Below are positions 1 through 10,777 of a DNA stretch of 64,000 nt, one piece after another. This DNA comes from Zea mays (Eukaryota > Streptophyta > Magnoliopsida > Poales > Poaceae). Made by a program: the position numbers and the translations under genes. The stretch covers positions 14,900,501 to 14,964,500 of the forward strand of contig NC_050098.1 in NCBI RefSeq assembly GCF_902167145.1. Direction: 5' to 3'. Under the pieces are notes generated by a model. That model was not told the origin of the DNA and did no database searches. It saw nothing but the letters and a program-made list of their open reading frames with translations. The stretch's first letter is position 1; each line of letters starts with the position of its first letter.

Positions 1-667
1 TAATATGGTGATGCAAGGCACGGCGTGTATCCATATCCTCCCCATGATAATTCCCAGTGTGAGCAAACGAAAATGGAGTAGGAGTGTGGTGATTCCACGT
101 ACCCGTGACCGGGTAGTGGAAATCGGTAGGTGGATACCGATATCCACTATCCCAGAGAGGGTTGTCGAAGCGGTGCCCAAAGTTGGGGCCATCAGCATGA
201 CCAGCAGATCCAGGTGGTCTGGCTGGTGCCGATCCATAAGCACCGAGAATGCCGCGCGTGCCGAAGCCGCCAGGTTGGTCCATGGCAGCGAGGGACGTGT
301 GAACATGCTCCAGCGATGCTTGCAGATGCGCGATGGAGGAATCCACTCGGGGGCGCCAGGAATCGAACACCTGGACGGCAGATTCCAAGCACGCGACGCG
401 GGCACCCGCATCCTCTTCGATCTGACGGAGACGGGAATCCGTGTTGACATCGGATTCCGTCAGATGAGCTTCGATGTCGGCGCGGAGAGTCACGATGCGT
501 CGATCGGAATCGATCGCCTGGGATTCCAAGGCGCCGACCCGAGATTCCCACTTGGTGTCGAAGGACTGGAACCGCTTATCCAGTTCGGTAAGCAGCGCCC
601 GGGTCTGATGCTCCAACGCAAGCGTGAGTGCAGCATCTGGGGTAGTAGTCGAAGGAGAGTGAGCCAT
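1..667 (-). CDS. Partial gag-like protein of an LTR retrotransposon (N-terminal part)
   Basis: A minus-strand reading frame starts with ATG at 667 and stays open to the left edge, giving about 222 residues. The N-terminal half is charged and heptad-like (DKRFQSFDTKWESRV, then repeated S/D/R-rich blocks), as in the coiled-coil start of many plant Ty3-type gag proteins. The second half is rich in Gly, Pro and His, including HRFDNPLWDSGYRYPP. The start lies about 25 bases after a primer-binding site and an LTR end, the expected place for gag. No zinc knuckle is seen because the frame leaves the window first. The frame shows no breaks, so the element may be fairly young. Assignment to Ty3 rather than copia is an inference from the coiled-coil look. 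Confidence 0.55.
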   Translation of the reverse strand, partial: MAHSPSTTTPDAALTLALEHQTRALLTELDKRFQSFDTKWESRVGALESQAIDSDRRIVTLRADIEAHLTESDVNTDSRLRQIEEDAGARVACLESAVQVFDSWRPRVDSSIAHLQASLEHVHTSLAAMDQPGGFGTRGILGAYGSAPARPPGSAGHADGPNFGHRFDNPLWDSGYRYPPTDFHYPVTGTWNHHTPTPFSFAHTGNYHGEDMDTRRALHHHI

Positions 668-690
668 GGATAGAAGCCGAGGAACGACGG

Positions 691-704
691 AATTTGATAC
701 CAAT
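691..704 (-). other. Primer-binding site (tRNA-iMet type)
   Basis: Read on the minus strand this is ATTGGTATCA followed by AATTCC. TGGTATCA is the usual complement of the initiator methionine tRNA 3' end used by plant LTR elements. The match decays after eight bases. Confidence 0.5.
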
Positions 705-1044
705 TGTTAGGGGATACTGGAGGAAGGGGAGAGACAGAGGAAGGAGAGGAACACGAGAGAGAGAAGGTGAGGAATTTAGTTTAGGTTTTTCTTCTTCGAT
801 ACCCTTCTCACTGTCCAGGCTGGTTCAAATACAACTCACCCAATTCAGAATACGTAATACTGCCTCATACGTGTACGGTATACACACGTACACGTATGGT
901 ACGCCACACATCTAGACCCACTCTGGCCCTCGGACGCGGCTGTTGACGTGCCGTTTGCGTTTGCCTCGCACGCCTGTGTCTTGAGTCTGAATGTGATCTT
1001 CTTCTCCCTCTGGCAAGGCTGAGGTAGTATCTGTAGTGGTAACA
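705..1044 (-). repeat. LTR (5' LTR of the element carrying the gag at the left edge)
   Basis: The segment is bounded by the short inverted ends TGTTA and TAACA and lies directly beside the primer-binding site, which fixes its left limit well. The right limit is placed at the matching TAACA. At 340 bases it is a short LTR. The other LTR would be left of the window, so the target duplication cannot be checked. Confidence 0.45.
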
Positions 1045-1089
1045 TGCCACTCCAATATATTAAAAAGGGAAGAACTTACAGGAAATTAC

Positions 1090-2165
1090 AGGGAACCGAA
1101 TCGACTTACAAGACTATTGAAAAATACTGAACAAACCTACTGAGCAGACCTATTAGCCAGACTAGCACTGAAACAACCAACTAACTCTTTGACCACTAAC
1201 GCGACCTGCTCCGCTGATCTATGCTGGCTATGGAAGATTTTATTATTTCTTTCTAACCAAACGCTCCACCAGAAGTAAATCATAAGGCCATCAAAAGATC
1301 TTCTCAAATGCTTGCTGCACATACTTTTTAATTTCCTCCACCAATCATACAAGGACTCATTGCCATAGACCCCCCTAAAGGACGAAAGGTTCGCCCAAGA
1401 CAAGATTCTGTCCCACACCTCCCTGCTGAAGGGGCATTCCTTGCATAAGTGAACCGTCGATTCAAAGGTCGAATTACAGAGGCAACAAGAAGGATTGCAA
1501 TGCCATCCCCTTTTCTGGAAGTTCTCTGCTGTCAACACTCTGTTGTGTAAAAGAGTCCAAGCGAAGAAGCGACACTTTGGTTCAGTTTTAGCTTTCCAAA
1601 TGGAACAAATTTTCATTGTGCAGAAATTTGTTGAGAACTGAATGTTATATGCGCTGCTTGCACTGTACTACCCATCAATCGTCCATCTCCAAGAGATGGT
1701 ATCCTCCAAGTTGTTAAGCTCGTGCATGTTACTGATAGCCTGCCAAAGGGTTATAAAGTCTTTTATTTCGTCTTCTCGTATGCATGGCCGACATAACTGA
1801 ATCCATCTATTGGTTCTAAGAGCATGAAAAACTGAAATGTTTTTCTTCCTTACTTTCTTGAACAGACTTGGTGCAATATTCTTAGGCGCCTGACCATGGA
1901 TCCAACTCGATTTCCAAAAACTTGTTGTTCTCCCATTACCAACGTTGACCACCGTGGATGCACTGAAGAACTCTTCGTCTATTTTGTCGCATGGCGATTG
2001 CAAATCGATCCATGCCTTATCTCTGTCCTTCCAACGCATCCAGAGCCATCTGATTCTTAACGCCCTTGCAAAGCGTTCCAGGTCCAGAATGCCCAGACCC
2101 CCCCTTGTTCTTTGGCTGACATGTTGTAGACCAGTTGATCAAACAGTGACCTCCACTACAAGTTT
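1090..2165 (-). pseudogene. LINE (L1-type) reverse transcriptase C-terminal fragment
   Basis: The minus strand encodes the region after the catalytic core of plant LINE reverse transcriptases. First comes a block like NKGGLGILDLERFARALRIR, then WKSSWIHGQ, then a zf-RVT domain with KAKTEPKCRFFAWTLLHNR and the cysteine pairs CCLC and HLCKECPFSREVWD. The two reading frames (2039-1668 and 1616-1137) are separated by stop codons near 1620-1668. The polymerase core and endonuclease are missing, so this is a 5'-truncated copy, the common fate of LINE insertions. No clear poly(A) tail remains at its 3' end near 1090. Confidence 0.8.
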
Positions 2166-3291
2166 CAGGGTTGTTTAAATAAGTTAGATTATATAATCTA
2201 GACAGATAATAATCTCAAACAAAAAAACCTTAGTTTAGTATTCACCCAGACCACTTTACTTTTTTTCTTACTTTATCCGTTCGAAATTGAAAACTCTGGT
2301 CGTTGTGACTTGTATGATGCCAAGATCTAGAGACAAATCCTTATATGACATAAAGTGTACATATCATTTACATACCATTCAAAGTTATACATTCCCTTCA
2401 TCATCATGAGTTTTAATCTTTCTTGCCCCTTATATGCCACTATTATGGGTTTGCACTCACTTTATTCTAGTGCGAAAGTGGAAAAAAGACAAATTTACCC
2501 CTAGATAAAGCATAAGAAAGTTTTTTTAATGGGTCTTTCAATCCTTCCATGTCATTGAACTCATGAACAAGTATACATATATCGGTGTCCTACCTTGCTA
2601 CGTGCACAACATTCAACAGTTGAAATATGTAAAATTGACGGTGGAAAACATACAAGTGATCAAATGTATAAATGAACAGAAACAAGGAAGGCAATAATTT
2701 CTAGTGGCATATATAACGGTCAAAAATTGTCTGCAAGTAGTTTGATTGTCTGAAGGAACATGGCGCCAAACTGAAGCTGACAGAGATATGGATGGATGGA
2801 TGGATGGATGGGTGATATTAATAACTCAGATTTGCCTGTAACTCCTATCCATGATCTGTCCGGATCCTTTGGACCTTTTTGACGTTCTCCGGCGACGGAA
2901 ATTGCTGCTGCCTTCTGGACGTGTTAGCTAGACTCACTTTTCTTTTTTGGACATTCTTAACAAGAACGGAAACCAATGGCTCTCAACCTTTCATGGACAC
3001 AAAACAGTCGTTTACCTGACATGGAGGGCGACAATAATAATAGAGCGAATTTCTTGGAGAATCAGGTGGCCATCAAGTGGGCCGGTCGAGACGTCGTGAG
3101 TACGTGACGAGATACTTGCAGGCCGGCCCATTAGGCCATTACCATTTTAGACATCGTTATACCATGCCGTATGCAATCAGACCCTAGGTGTAATCATTTA
3201 TTCTAGTCCTTTCCATGCCCATCCAAAGATGGATCAATAATTTCTAATTTGGCTCTCCCACCAGTACGTTCCACCAGCGTGTACCATTTTA
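2166..3291. other. Intergenic; short GGAT microsatellite, nothing else recognised
   Basis: AT-rich sequence without a convincing reading frame on either strand. The only distinct feature is a run of about six GGAT units near 2788-2812. Confidence 0.5.
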
Positions 3292-3428
3292 GGGCTTGTT
3301 CGGGTCTACCTCAATCCATATGGATTGAGGGAGATTGAGGAGGTTTCAATCCCTAGTAAGTTAAAATCTCTCTCAATCCGAATCAATCCCCTCCGATCCA
3401 TATGGATTGAAAATAACCAAACAAGCCC
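3292..3428. mobile_element. Tourist-like MITE (PIF/Harbinger group), 137 bp
   Basis: Its ends are GGGCTTGTTCGGGT and the inverted partner AACCAAACAAGCCC. It is flanked on both sides by TTA (3289-3291 and 3429-3431), the target duplication typical of Tourist/PIF elements. The interior is a series of small palindromes (CAATCCATATGGATTG), so a transcript would fold into a hairpin. It has no coding capacity. Confidence 0.85.
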
Positions 3429-3431
3429 TTA

Positions 3432-5373
3432 TGAATAACCTCCTATTTGATCCACCATTGGATAATCATCGAAGGGACATGAACTAGAAAACGTGATTAC
3501 ACGTTTGCACGCAGGTCTAATTACATAGTAGTCGATACCATACCTTACTCTTATCTCTACATTTAGAAGTAGCTCTGCAACTTACTTCAAATCCGTGAAA
3601 CGTGTCCACCTACCAATACCAATAATCAATAGTTGTTTTTTCTGCTCCAGTAGGATGAAATATATGAGAAAAAAGGATAAAACCAGCAAGTCACACGATC
3701 ATTAATAGATGGACATGTATCATAAATCAGAAGGAATGTGCAGGACTACTCTATAGCCGACTATAGAGATTGTCCCCCTCCCTTCTAGGCAAGGACATCA
3801 TATCCATTGTCCTAACACTCTAGCCTACATCGTCCATTCAGGAACGGGTCCAGCCCAAAATTTGATTGGGAACCTACTTACTAATGGGTCACTAAAGGAT
3901 ATTTATAGCTACAACAAATAAAACAAAAGGTCCATTAAAACAAGAAAACCGAGTGGGCCCGTGTTTCCGCTCGACCCAACAAAATATGCCCCTACGCCCA
4001 TCAACTCCACATCCGCCCACTCGTGGCTCAGCCTAGTCGTTTGGGTTAGCTCGAAATTTTGGGTCGGGTTTCTTTTTTGAAATTTTGGAATTTCGAGTAT
4101 CTAGTAGTACCCGAAATTGGGATCTCTAGATGATATACCTGAAATTTTGGGTTCGGGTAGCCCTTTCTACCCGAACAACAGTTAACCCAAAACAATTTAC
4201 TTCTAAATTAAATATCAGTCAACCATTAGTGCCACAATGTCCCATATTATAAAACAAGCAATCAACCACGTCTTACCAATAACAAAAAATGTTGATAGAA
4301 GTAAGAACAACAATACCAATGACAATGATCAAACGACAAAGAAACATAACACCAATAAGGCAAGAACGGGTAATTCAGGGTAAATGGGCAATTTGGGTAC
4401 CACAACTTGCTAACTGAACAAACCCGAATTATGTTCGAGTTTTGAGTTTTGATACCCGCATAAGCTCATCGACTTTCAGGTATCGGGCTAAACGGGGTCC
4501 AGGCTTGGGTTTCTCAGGTTTTAGGCTTCGGGCTCAGGTTTTATGCCTAGTCTAACCCACGGTCGTGGCATGCCCATGTTGTCGCCTCCCTGCTTTGCCC
4601 ACCCTCACAACCTCACCTCCTCGCTCGTCCTCTACCCGTTGTAGGTTATCTTGTATCCTAGCTTAATGTATTTTAATCGAATTTCATGATCGGAGATGGA
4701 TAATTAGAAACGATACAAATACGGATAACGGGATCGGATATTTATTTGGCAAATAAGTGTCATATGTCCGAATACATACAAATACTGGATACATGTTAGA
4801 TAATGCATGGATTAGTTATTATTCACTAGAATTCAGTTTTCGTGTAAGACAGTTACACCGCGAGCATTGCATAGCCCATAGATCAATGTGACAATATAAC
4901 AATAAGTTGAGATCATACAATAGTCCAACACAATAGTTCGAATGTAATGACAATATTTGGATAACACAATAATCTAACACAACACATGATAATTTTCAAA
5001 TGATATAATATAGTCTAATACAACACAAGGCCATCCAACACATGTGATATATAAACCGTCCATTAATAAGGCATCGAGTATTGGAGTTACACATGTGACA
5101 ATCACATGTAGTCAGGTACTTTGATATAAATTGGACATTATTTTAATAATTTAAACATGGATATGTGTTCAAACAAAAATGTAATGTACTACAAAGTTGT
5201 AGATCACTTCGAGAGCTATACGATTTTCATATAAACTTTATTTTCATATAAACTATATATATTCGTGCAAGCCATCAAGAACATGCGGTCAAGAATGTCT
5301 CTCTCACGCAGCGCGTGACGCTTCGAGACTAATTTATGTTGGTCTAGTGTGATTCTTATAATCAAGTCACGTA
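3432..5373. other. Intergenic; no gene recognised
   Basis: AT-rich sequence with no supported gene. The part from about 4030 to 4560 repeats short variants of CCCGAAATT and GGGTT and looks like old transposon DNA. The part from 4680 to 5240 has runs of ATACGGATA-type words also found near 36820-36900, so both may be remnants of one family. Neither could be classified. Confidence 0.4.
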
Positions 5374-5453
5374 CTCCCTCCGTTTCTTTTTATTTGTCAC
5401 TGGATAGTGCAAAATTACACTATCCAGCGACAAATAAAAAGAAACGGAGGGAG
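5374..5453. mobile_element. Stowaway MITE, 80 bp
   Basis: It begins CTCCCTCCGTTTC and ends with the inverse complement, flanked by TA on both sides (5372-5373 and 5454-5455), the hallmark of Stowaway (Tc1/mariner-related) MITEs. The two halves are almost perfect inverted copies around a short loop, so a transcript would form a 37-bp hairpin of the kind that gives siRNAs in grasses. Confidence 0.95.
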
Positions 5454-5633
5454 TAATACACACGCAAAAACTCATATGCAGTATAACTAATGCGTACACG
5501 GAATTGGGGTCCTCCAGATTACGAGGCCCACCAGGGCGGTTGCCCCCTTTGCCCCGCCCTCAGGGCCGGCCGGCGCTGGTGCCTGCACGCGCGTGACGTT
5601 GCGCGCACATCGACCAGAACCACCGGAGATATG

Positions 5634-5946
5634 GGCCCTGTTTGTTTCGGCTTCTGGCAGCTTCTGGCCACCAAAAGCTGCTGTGGACTGCCAAACGCTC
5701 AGATTTTCAGCCAGCTTCTATAAAATTCGTTGAGACAAAAGCCATCCAAAATCAATATAAACATATAATCTGTTGAATCATTGTAATAGTAGGAATCCGT
5801 TACTTTCTAGATCCTGAGCCCTATGAACAACTTTATCTTCCTCACACGTAATCGTAATGATACTCAGATTCTCCCCACAGCTAGATTCTTCCCACAACCA
5901 GATTTTCAGAAAAGCTGGTCAGAAAAAAGCTGAACCAAACAGGCCC
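5634..5946. mobile_element. PIF/Harbinger-type MITE in the 3' flank of peptide gene 1, 313 bp
   Basis: The ends are GGCCCTGTTTGTTTCGGC and an inverted partner ending AACCAAACAGGCCC. The three bases ATG occur on both sides. The homologous site beside the duplicated gene at 32237 has a single ATG and no insert, which proves the insertion and its limits to within a base. Both ends resemble those of the 4.4-kb Harbinger element at 9256-13617, including the pattern CAGCTTTTTTCTGA and TCTGAAAA, so it is probably an internal-deletion derivative of that family. It now forms nearly all of the gene's immediate 3' flank. Confidence 0.9.
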
Positions 5947-5950
5947 ATGA

Positions 5951-6187
5951 TCAGCCGCCGCGGCACCGGGTCAGCGGGCTGCAGCCGCGGGTGTACTTGT
6001 TTACGGGCTTCCCCGGGCGGGTGGCCCCGGGGCCCCTGTTCTTGTCGCAGTTGCCCAGCACCTTGCAGCTGAGCAACTTATCATACGACAGCATCCCCTC
6101 GGCGCCGGCGGCCTCCTGCGGCCCGGTCGCCAGAAGCAGGCACAGAACCAACGCCGCTGCCAAGGCCAGCCTCGTCGCCTTCTCCAT
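5951..6187 (-). CDS. Small secreted cysteine-rich peptide, RALF-like (copy 1)
   Basis: A 78-residue protein. Residues 5-22 are a hydrophobic signal peptide (LALAAALVLCLLLA), with likely cleavage around residues 27-30. The mature part has four cysteines at 41, 47, 69 and 75 in a C-x5-C ... C-x5-C pattern. LSYDKL matches the YISY region of RALF (rapid alkalinization factor) peptides, and YTRGCSPLTRCRG matches their C terminus. Known RALFs bind CrRLK1L receptor kinases and LRX or LLG proteins at the cell wall; a role here is inferred from similarity only. No dibasic RRxL processing site is present, as in short RALFs. No intron. A conserved TATA-like box lies about 140 bp upstream. A MITE starts 4 bp past the stop codon. 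The first cysteine pair is more closely spaced than in classic RALFs, so this may be a grass-specific branch. Confidence 0.8.
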   Translation of the reverse strand: MEKATRLALAAALVLCLLLATGPQEAAGAEGMLSYDKLLSCKVLGNCDKNRGPGATRPGKPVNKYTRGCSPLTRCRGG

Positions 6188-6326
6188 ACCTGCGGTGTGT
6201 GGTGCTAGCTAGGGCGGTGTTTCTTTTGGGAATGGAATGGTCGGCCAATGCAGTGCAGGTTTTGTAGAGGCTGGTTGTACGTCTTAACATATCTGTGGAT
6301 GAAAGAAGGTGTAGGGTTGGCAGGCA

Positions 6327-6336
6327 CTATATTTAG
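6327..6336 (-). promoter_or_regulatory. Putative TATA box of peptide gene 1
   Basis: CTAAATATAG on the minus strand, inside a block shared with the promoter of peptide gene 2 (CTATATTTAGAGAAAC on the plus strand in both). Conservation between the two promoters while other sequence drifted supports function. Confidence 0.45.
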
Positions 6337-6519
6337 AGAAACGCACAGCACATGGTTCTATTCTGGGAAGCAGGGGTTTTACACGTTCAGAATGGGGAAG
6401 GAGCTCAGGTCTGGACTGGGTTGTCAGGCCCCATTTTGTTACTTTAGTCACGGTTTTTGGTTAATAAGAGAAAAGTTGAAGGGTGCATGGTCGAGAAATT
6501 CAAATACGTAGAGATAGTA

Positions 6520-7159
6520 TCGTTCATGGGCATGTACTTTGCAGAGAAACATAATATCAACACACCTACATTGTGGTACCATGTAGATGGAGATCTCCTT
6601 TAGTGATCTTGAAATTTTTTCAATGAAGGGACATAATTGTAGGTTACTGCAAATAGATGACGAATAGAAAATTTTGCTCCACATGTATAAGAACATGGAA
6701 CAGATAAATTAGTATCTCATGTAATAGTGTAAACTTTGTAGTTATCTAAATAGTCATTGTCTATAGCCTATTTTTTTCTTCCTAAATAGCCTATTTTTTC
6801 TTGTCCTAATACGTTCGTTTCCTTGTACTAACAGTGAGTTTCATTCTCAAAATTAGATGTGTGATCGTGAAACAACACCGAATCAACGTGATTAGATGCG
6901 TTGAGATGGAAAAGATGGAAGGCCTAATTTCATATGTTGGTTTCGAGAATATGTAAATAGGAGTGCCAATATACATTCGAACCCGCGACAACTATCCCTC
7001 CAAGCCATAACTGTCAGAAGCTATGGTCAGTATGATGCCAATAGTTTTCATTTTCATTCTACCAGGTTTGAAGTTGCTCATCCTCTTACAGCCACAACTA
7101 ATTCTAGAGTTATAACTATAGGTGTCGATGATTAAGGAAAGGTAACTAATTATTATATA
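6520..7159. other. Intergenic; no gene recognised
   Basis: Sequence upstream of peptide gene 1 beyond the part shared with gene 2. No reading frame or repeat could be assigned. Confidence 0.4.
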
Positions 7160-7200
7160 TCTCTACTACTTATTAAGGTTGCAAGAGTAGTCTGTCATTC
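7160..7200 (+). mobile_element. Helitron 5' terminus
   Basis: The sequence starts TCTCTACTACTTATTAAGG directly after an A. This fits the maize Helitron 5' consensus (TCTMTAYTA...) and the A|T insertion preference. The body would lie to the right and includes a broken phosphatase gene, typical cargo for maize Helitrons. I did not find a convincing matching 3' end (hairpin plus CTRR) before the Harbinger element at 9256, so the element may be truncated or extend further. Confidence 0.55.
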
Positions 7201-7697
7201 CATGTTCTGCCATATTCCCATTCTCTCTATTCTCTTTTTTGGCTTTTCTATTCCCTCCTACCCGCACAACTCATTCCCATATTCTGCCTTTCTCATTCCC
7301 CCTCCTCGCAAAGCACCTCTCAGGCAAATGCGAATAGTAGCTACCGCTACACCACATGTGTGTTTATGTCTACATTTATGACAGGAAAAACATCTATTAC
7401 ATCTCTCCCCAAGCCTACCCTACTACCCTTGCACAATGTGTAGTAGTAGATAAGTATCACCGAGATTCTTGAATTATATTTTTGGATGGAAGGAGTAGTA
7501 TTTAAAGAAGAGCCTTGCATGCAATTTCTTTTGTTTGAATAATGTTTTCAACTTAGATTTCGTTTTTGCATGTGCGACATTTATTCTCCATAATATTTTT
7601 TCCATGGATCTGACTTGTGAGTCATTTTCATAAACCAACGCCAAGGATGAATCCATGTTTCTTTCTTGGAAACCCCGAACAAATACCACTAGCAGGA

Positions 7698-8491
7698 GGC
7701 GCTCACGTTGGCGTCGCTCATCGACGACAAGAAGAAGCTTGACGACTGCCAGTTCGACCTCTGGAAGCAGTCCTACGTGGCCGCATGAGCCGCTGTGTAT
7801 GACAAGCTCCGACGCAGCCGCCGCTTGGACTCGGTCCATAGCGGCTGCACCGCGTTGTCCATCGTCAAGCAGGGGGACCTCATGGTCGTTGCCAACGTCG
7901 GCGACTCTCGGGTTGTTCTGGGCACCGCATCCAACGACGGCGTCATCACGCTGTCCAGCTCATCATCCATCTGAAGCCCAACCTGCCATGTAAGTCGCTA
8001 CTGACCGACCATAAATTCTTGTGCGCTCGGACGACAATCGTTGCTGACGTTGTGTGAGTGTCCTCGAACATGATGTATGTAGAGGAGTAGCGCATCCGGT
8101 GGTGCAACGACCAGGTGTAATACCTTGCTGATGAGCCCGAGGTACAGGTGCACTTCGTCTCGCAGCCCAGCCAAGAGTCATCAGTACTCGATATGTCGCG
8201 CGCGTTCGACGACTATTATATCATGGACTGTGGCGTCATCTCGGCGCCGAAGGTGACGCGGTGGAGGACCGACATCAATGATCAGTTCGTCATCCTCCCC
8301 ACTGTCGAGTAGATTTTTGTGCTGGTGTACCTTTAATTCTCTTCGTAAACACACACAATTGCTTTTTTGTTTGAGCAAGCGTGTATGGTGGTACATGCCT
8401 GATGACTGACGATGTATGAGGGAACTTCTTCCGGCAGGCGTGGGACGTGCTCTCCAATGATGAGACCATGAAAATCGTGGCGTATATCTAA
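7698..8491 (+). pseudogene. Protein phosphatase 2C (PP2C) gene fragment, broken
   Basis: Translated pieces match the middle of plant PP2Cs in order: FDLWKQSYVAA, then LDSVHSGCTALSIVKQGD, then LMVVANVGDSRVVLGTAS (the metal-binding GDSR region), LKPNLP, then MSRAFDDYYIMDCGVISAP, DQFVIL, and finally WDVLSNDETMKIVA. PP2Cs remove phosphate from Ser/Thr using two metal ions. The gene is dead: there is an in-frame TGA after SYVAA near 7788, a frameshift near 7955, and several stops between 8070 and 8310. GTAAGT after LKPNLP (near 7990) looks like a retained intron donor, so the copy came from genomic DNA and not from mRNA. N- and C-terminal ends are absent. It lies downstream of a Helitron 5' end in the same orientation, consistent with capture. 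Confidence 0.8.
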
Positions 8492-8499
8492 GTTGGCAT

Positions 8500-9252
8500 G
8501 ATGCTGATGGTTACAATGTAGTCGTGAAACAACTAGATTAAAACAACAAAATTTATGTATGAACTGGATCACAAATGGATTAGGAAACATTTTCTCATAA
8601 CAGTATAACACACATTTTGTACATAAGTTACTGTTGTATTATATGTCCCCGTTGCATCCCACGAGCACTCACTGACTCACCTAATATACCCCTAAATAAA
8701 AAACGCCAGTTCTATTTAATCTAGATCCACCCAACAAATGACCTCCACTAAGATGTGTCTTCTTCGTGCACTCTGTTTTGTACACACAAAAAATCCTCCT
8801 CCATCACATTGAACTGTTGAGATCTTTTCTTCCTCATTCTTTCTCTCACTCACTCACTCACATCTAATAGCCAAGAACGTTTGAATCATCCTACCCCTCA
8901 CGCGCGCCCCAACCACGCCCTCACGCACACACCCCGTCGCTCCTTCACCAGCGCGACGAGGTCGTCCATGACGCCCTTGGTCGCTCCTAGTGCCGCTCGA
9001 GCCTCCGTGCCCAATGATGACGCTCACGGACCCACCGCTGGCGTCGCCCCCACCGCCACTGCGTGCGGGAGGTTCTCCTTTGCCATCCACAACACAAATA
9101 GGCCCTGGACCCCGGCGCGCACCGCCATGGCCTCAGCCTCAAGGCCGAGATCGTCGCCCACCTATCATTACTGGATTGAAAGACATCAGCACTCAAGAAG
9201 AGTGCTAGCCATGATATAGAAGTTCAGAGGTTACATGCATACACCATTGGAC
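8500..9252. other. Intergenic; possible rest of the Helitron
   Basis: A GC-rich patch at 8880-9220 has open frames on both strands, but none resembles a known protein and codon choice does not single one out. A CACTCACTCACTCA run lies near 8850. No Helitron hairpin end was recognised. Confidence 0.3.
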
Positions 9253-9538
9253 AATGGGCGTGTTTGGTTCGGCTTTTTTCTGAATAGCTTTTCTGAAAAG
9301 CTGGCTGTGGGGAAAAGCTGGCTGTTGGGAAAAGCTGGTGGTTAGAATCTAGGTGTTTGGTTCGCCAGCTGTGCAGAAAAGCTGTTCGTTAGAATCTAGG
9401 TGTTTGGATATACAGATTCTCAGATAGCAGATTCTGTTTGAACAAACTATACACAATTACACCGAACCAACAAAAGGTCATTACACATAATTAGTGGAGT
9501 TCATTACAACATAACTACCGTTACATTTACATATGTAA

Positions 9539-10777
9539 CTACGACACTAATGCATTAGCAATTCCATCTCGAAATGCACTCATGTCTAACTCATCAGATG
9601 TGCTACTACTACTCTCACCTACAGATACATCATGACCAAGTCTATTAGGTCCTACTTCATCAAAGTCTCTATCGTGTAGAGCACTGTCTCTAATGAAGTT
9701 ATGCAATGTCATACATGCAATAATTATTTTGGATTGTTTCTGAAGCGAAAATAAAGGGAGACTTAACATAATTCTCCACTTCATTTTAAGCACACCAAAA
9801 GATCGCTCTATAACATTGCGTAGCGACGAGTGTGCATAGTTGAATACTTCTTTGCTCCCAATAGGTTGCCTCGCATTTTGCCATTCAGAAATGTGGTACT
9901 TCTAACCCTTATAAGGTGCAAGGTACCCCTTTCTATTTGGATAACCTGAATCCACAAGATAGTATTTACCTGCACAAACAGAAATATAAAGTTCAATACT
10001 TAAGACATAAATGAATATCGTATGATACAAAAGTACAACATATTTACCTTCCGGTGGATGGGGGAACCAGTCCGCATAAGTTATCAAAGTATCTTGTAAT
10101 ACTCTAGTGTCATGTACTGAACCTGGCCAACCTGTGACAACAAATGTGAACCTCATATCGAAGTCACAAACGGCCATTACATTCTGTGATGCGTAACCGT
10201 GCCGACCAATATATTTGGCTTGCTCCGAGGCCGGGACAGACGCTGGAAAGTGACTACCATCAATTGCTCCTATGCAATCCTTGAAGTGGGGCCAAAATCT
10301 CCCCTCTCGCAAACGTGGATGAATCTCTATGAAATTTGGGTCTTTGGGCTTGATTACGTCAGCTGACATCTTATGTAGTGCATTAAGTACTTCACTATAC
10401 TTGTGACTTATAGTTTCCAAGGAGTGACCAAACTTATTCCTTATCTACCTAAATGATTGTGGACCCCCACATGCCCATAAGAAAATACCTAGAGCTTCCA
10501 TAGTACTGACACCACGGCTTGGAAGCAGACCATAACTTTCCACCAACGTATCATGCAATCGTCTAAAAACAGTACGTCGCATGCGAAACATGTCAAAGCA
10601 GTCGTTACTATTCTCCAAAGTTCGCTCAACCCATTGAATACCTGTTTCAACCATTGTTCTTCTAGAAACCTCACTGGAAGGCCTGCCCCAAATGTCTACA
10701 GCATATAGGGCAACAAGCAATTGTGCATCTCTGTCATCCGTGTCATGATCATATGTGTGTGCGGCAGGGTCACACAT
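9539..10777 (-). pseudogene. Harbinger transposase (DDE_Tnp_4), two nonsense codons
   Basis: From ATG at 10777 (MCDPAAHTYDH...) the frame runs to 9539. The catalytic acidic residues sit in CIGAIDGSHFPA, in GWPGSVHDTRVLQ and in the VIERSFGVLK block, giving D, D and E. One 78-bp intron (10047-9970) has GT/AG ends and a length divisible by three. Two in-frame TAG codons interrupt the otherwise continuous frame, at 10445-10447 (after CGGPQSFR) and 9902-9904 (after LAPYKG). Both are where the family normally has Gln. The C-terminal part ends in an acidic tail (SSSSTSDELDMSAFRDG). The sequence around the ATG, TGCATGCAG|ATG, could also be a splice acceptor, so an upstream exon is possible. Confidence 0.88.

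Noticed and set aside
192..551. Arg/Ser-rich frame of 119 residues on the minus strand
   Set aside because: It is an alternative frame of the gag-like protein that starts at 667; composition and context favour the latter.
5857..6212. Plus-strand frames overlapping the first peptide gene
   Set aside because: They run opposite to a gene with signal peptide, conserved cysteines and a paralogue at 32237, so they are antisense shadows.
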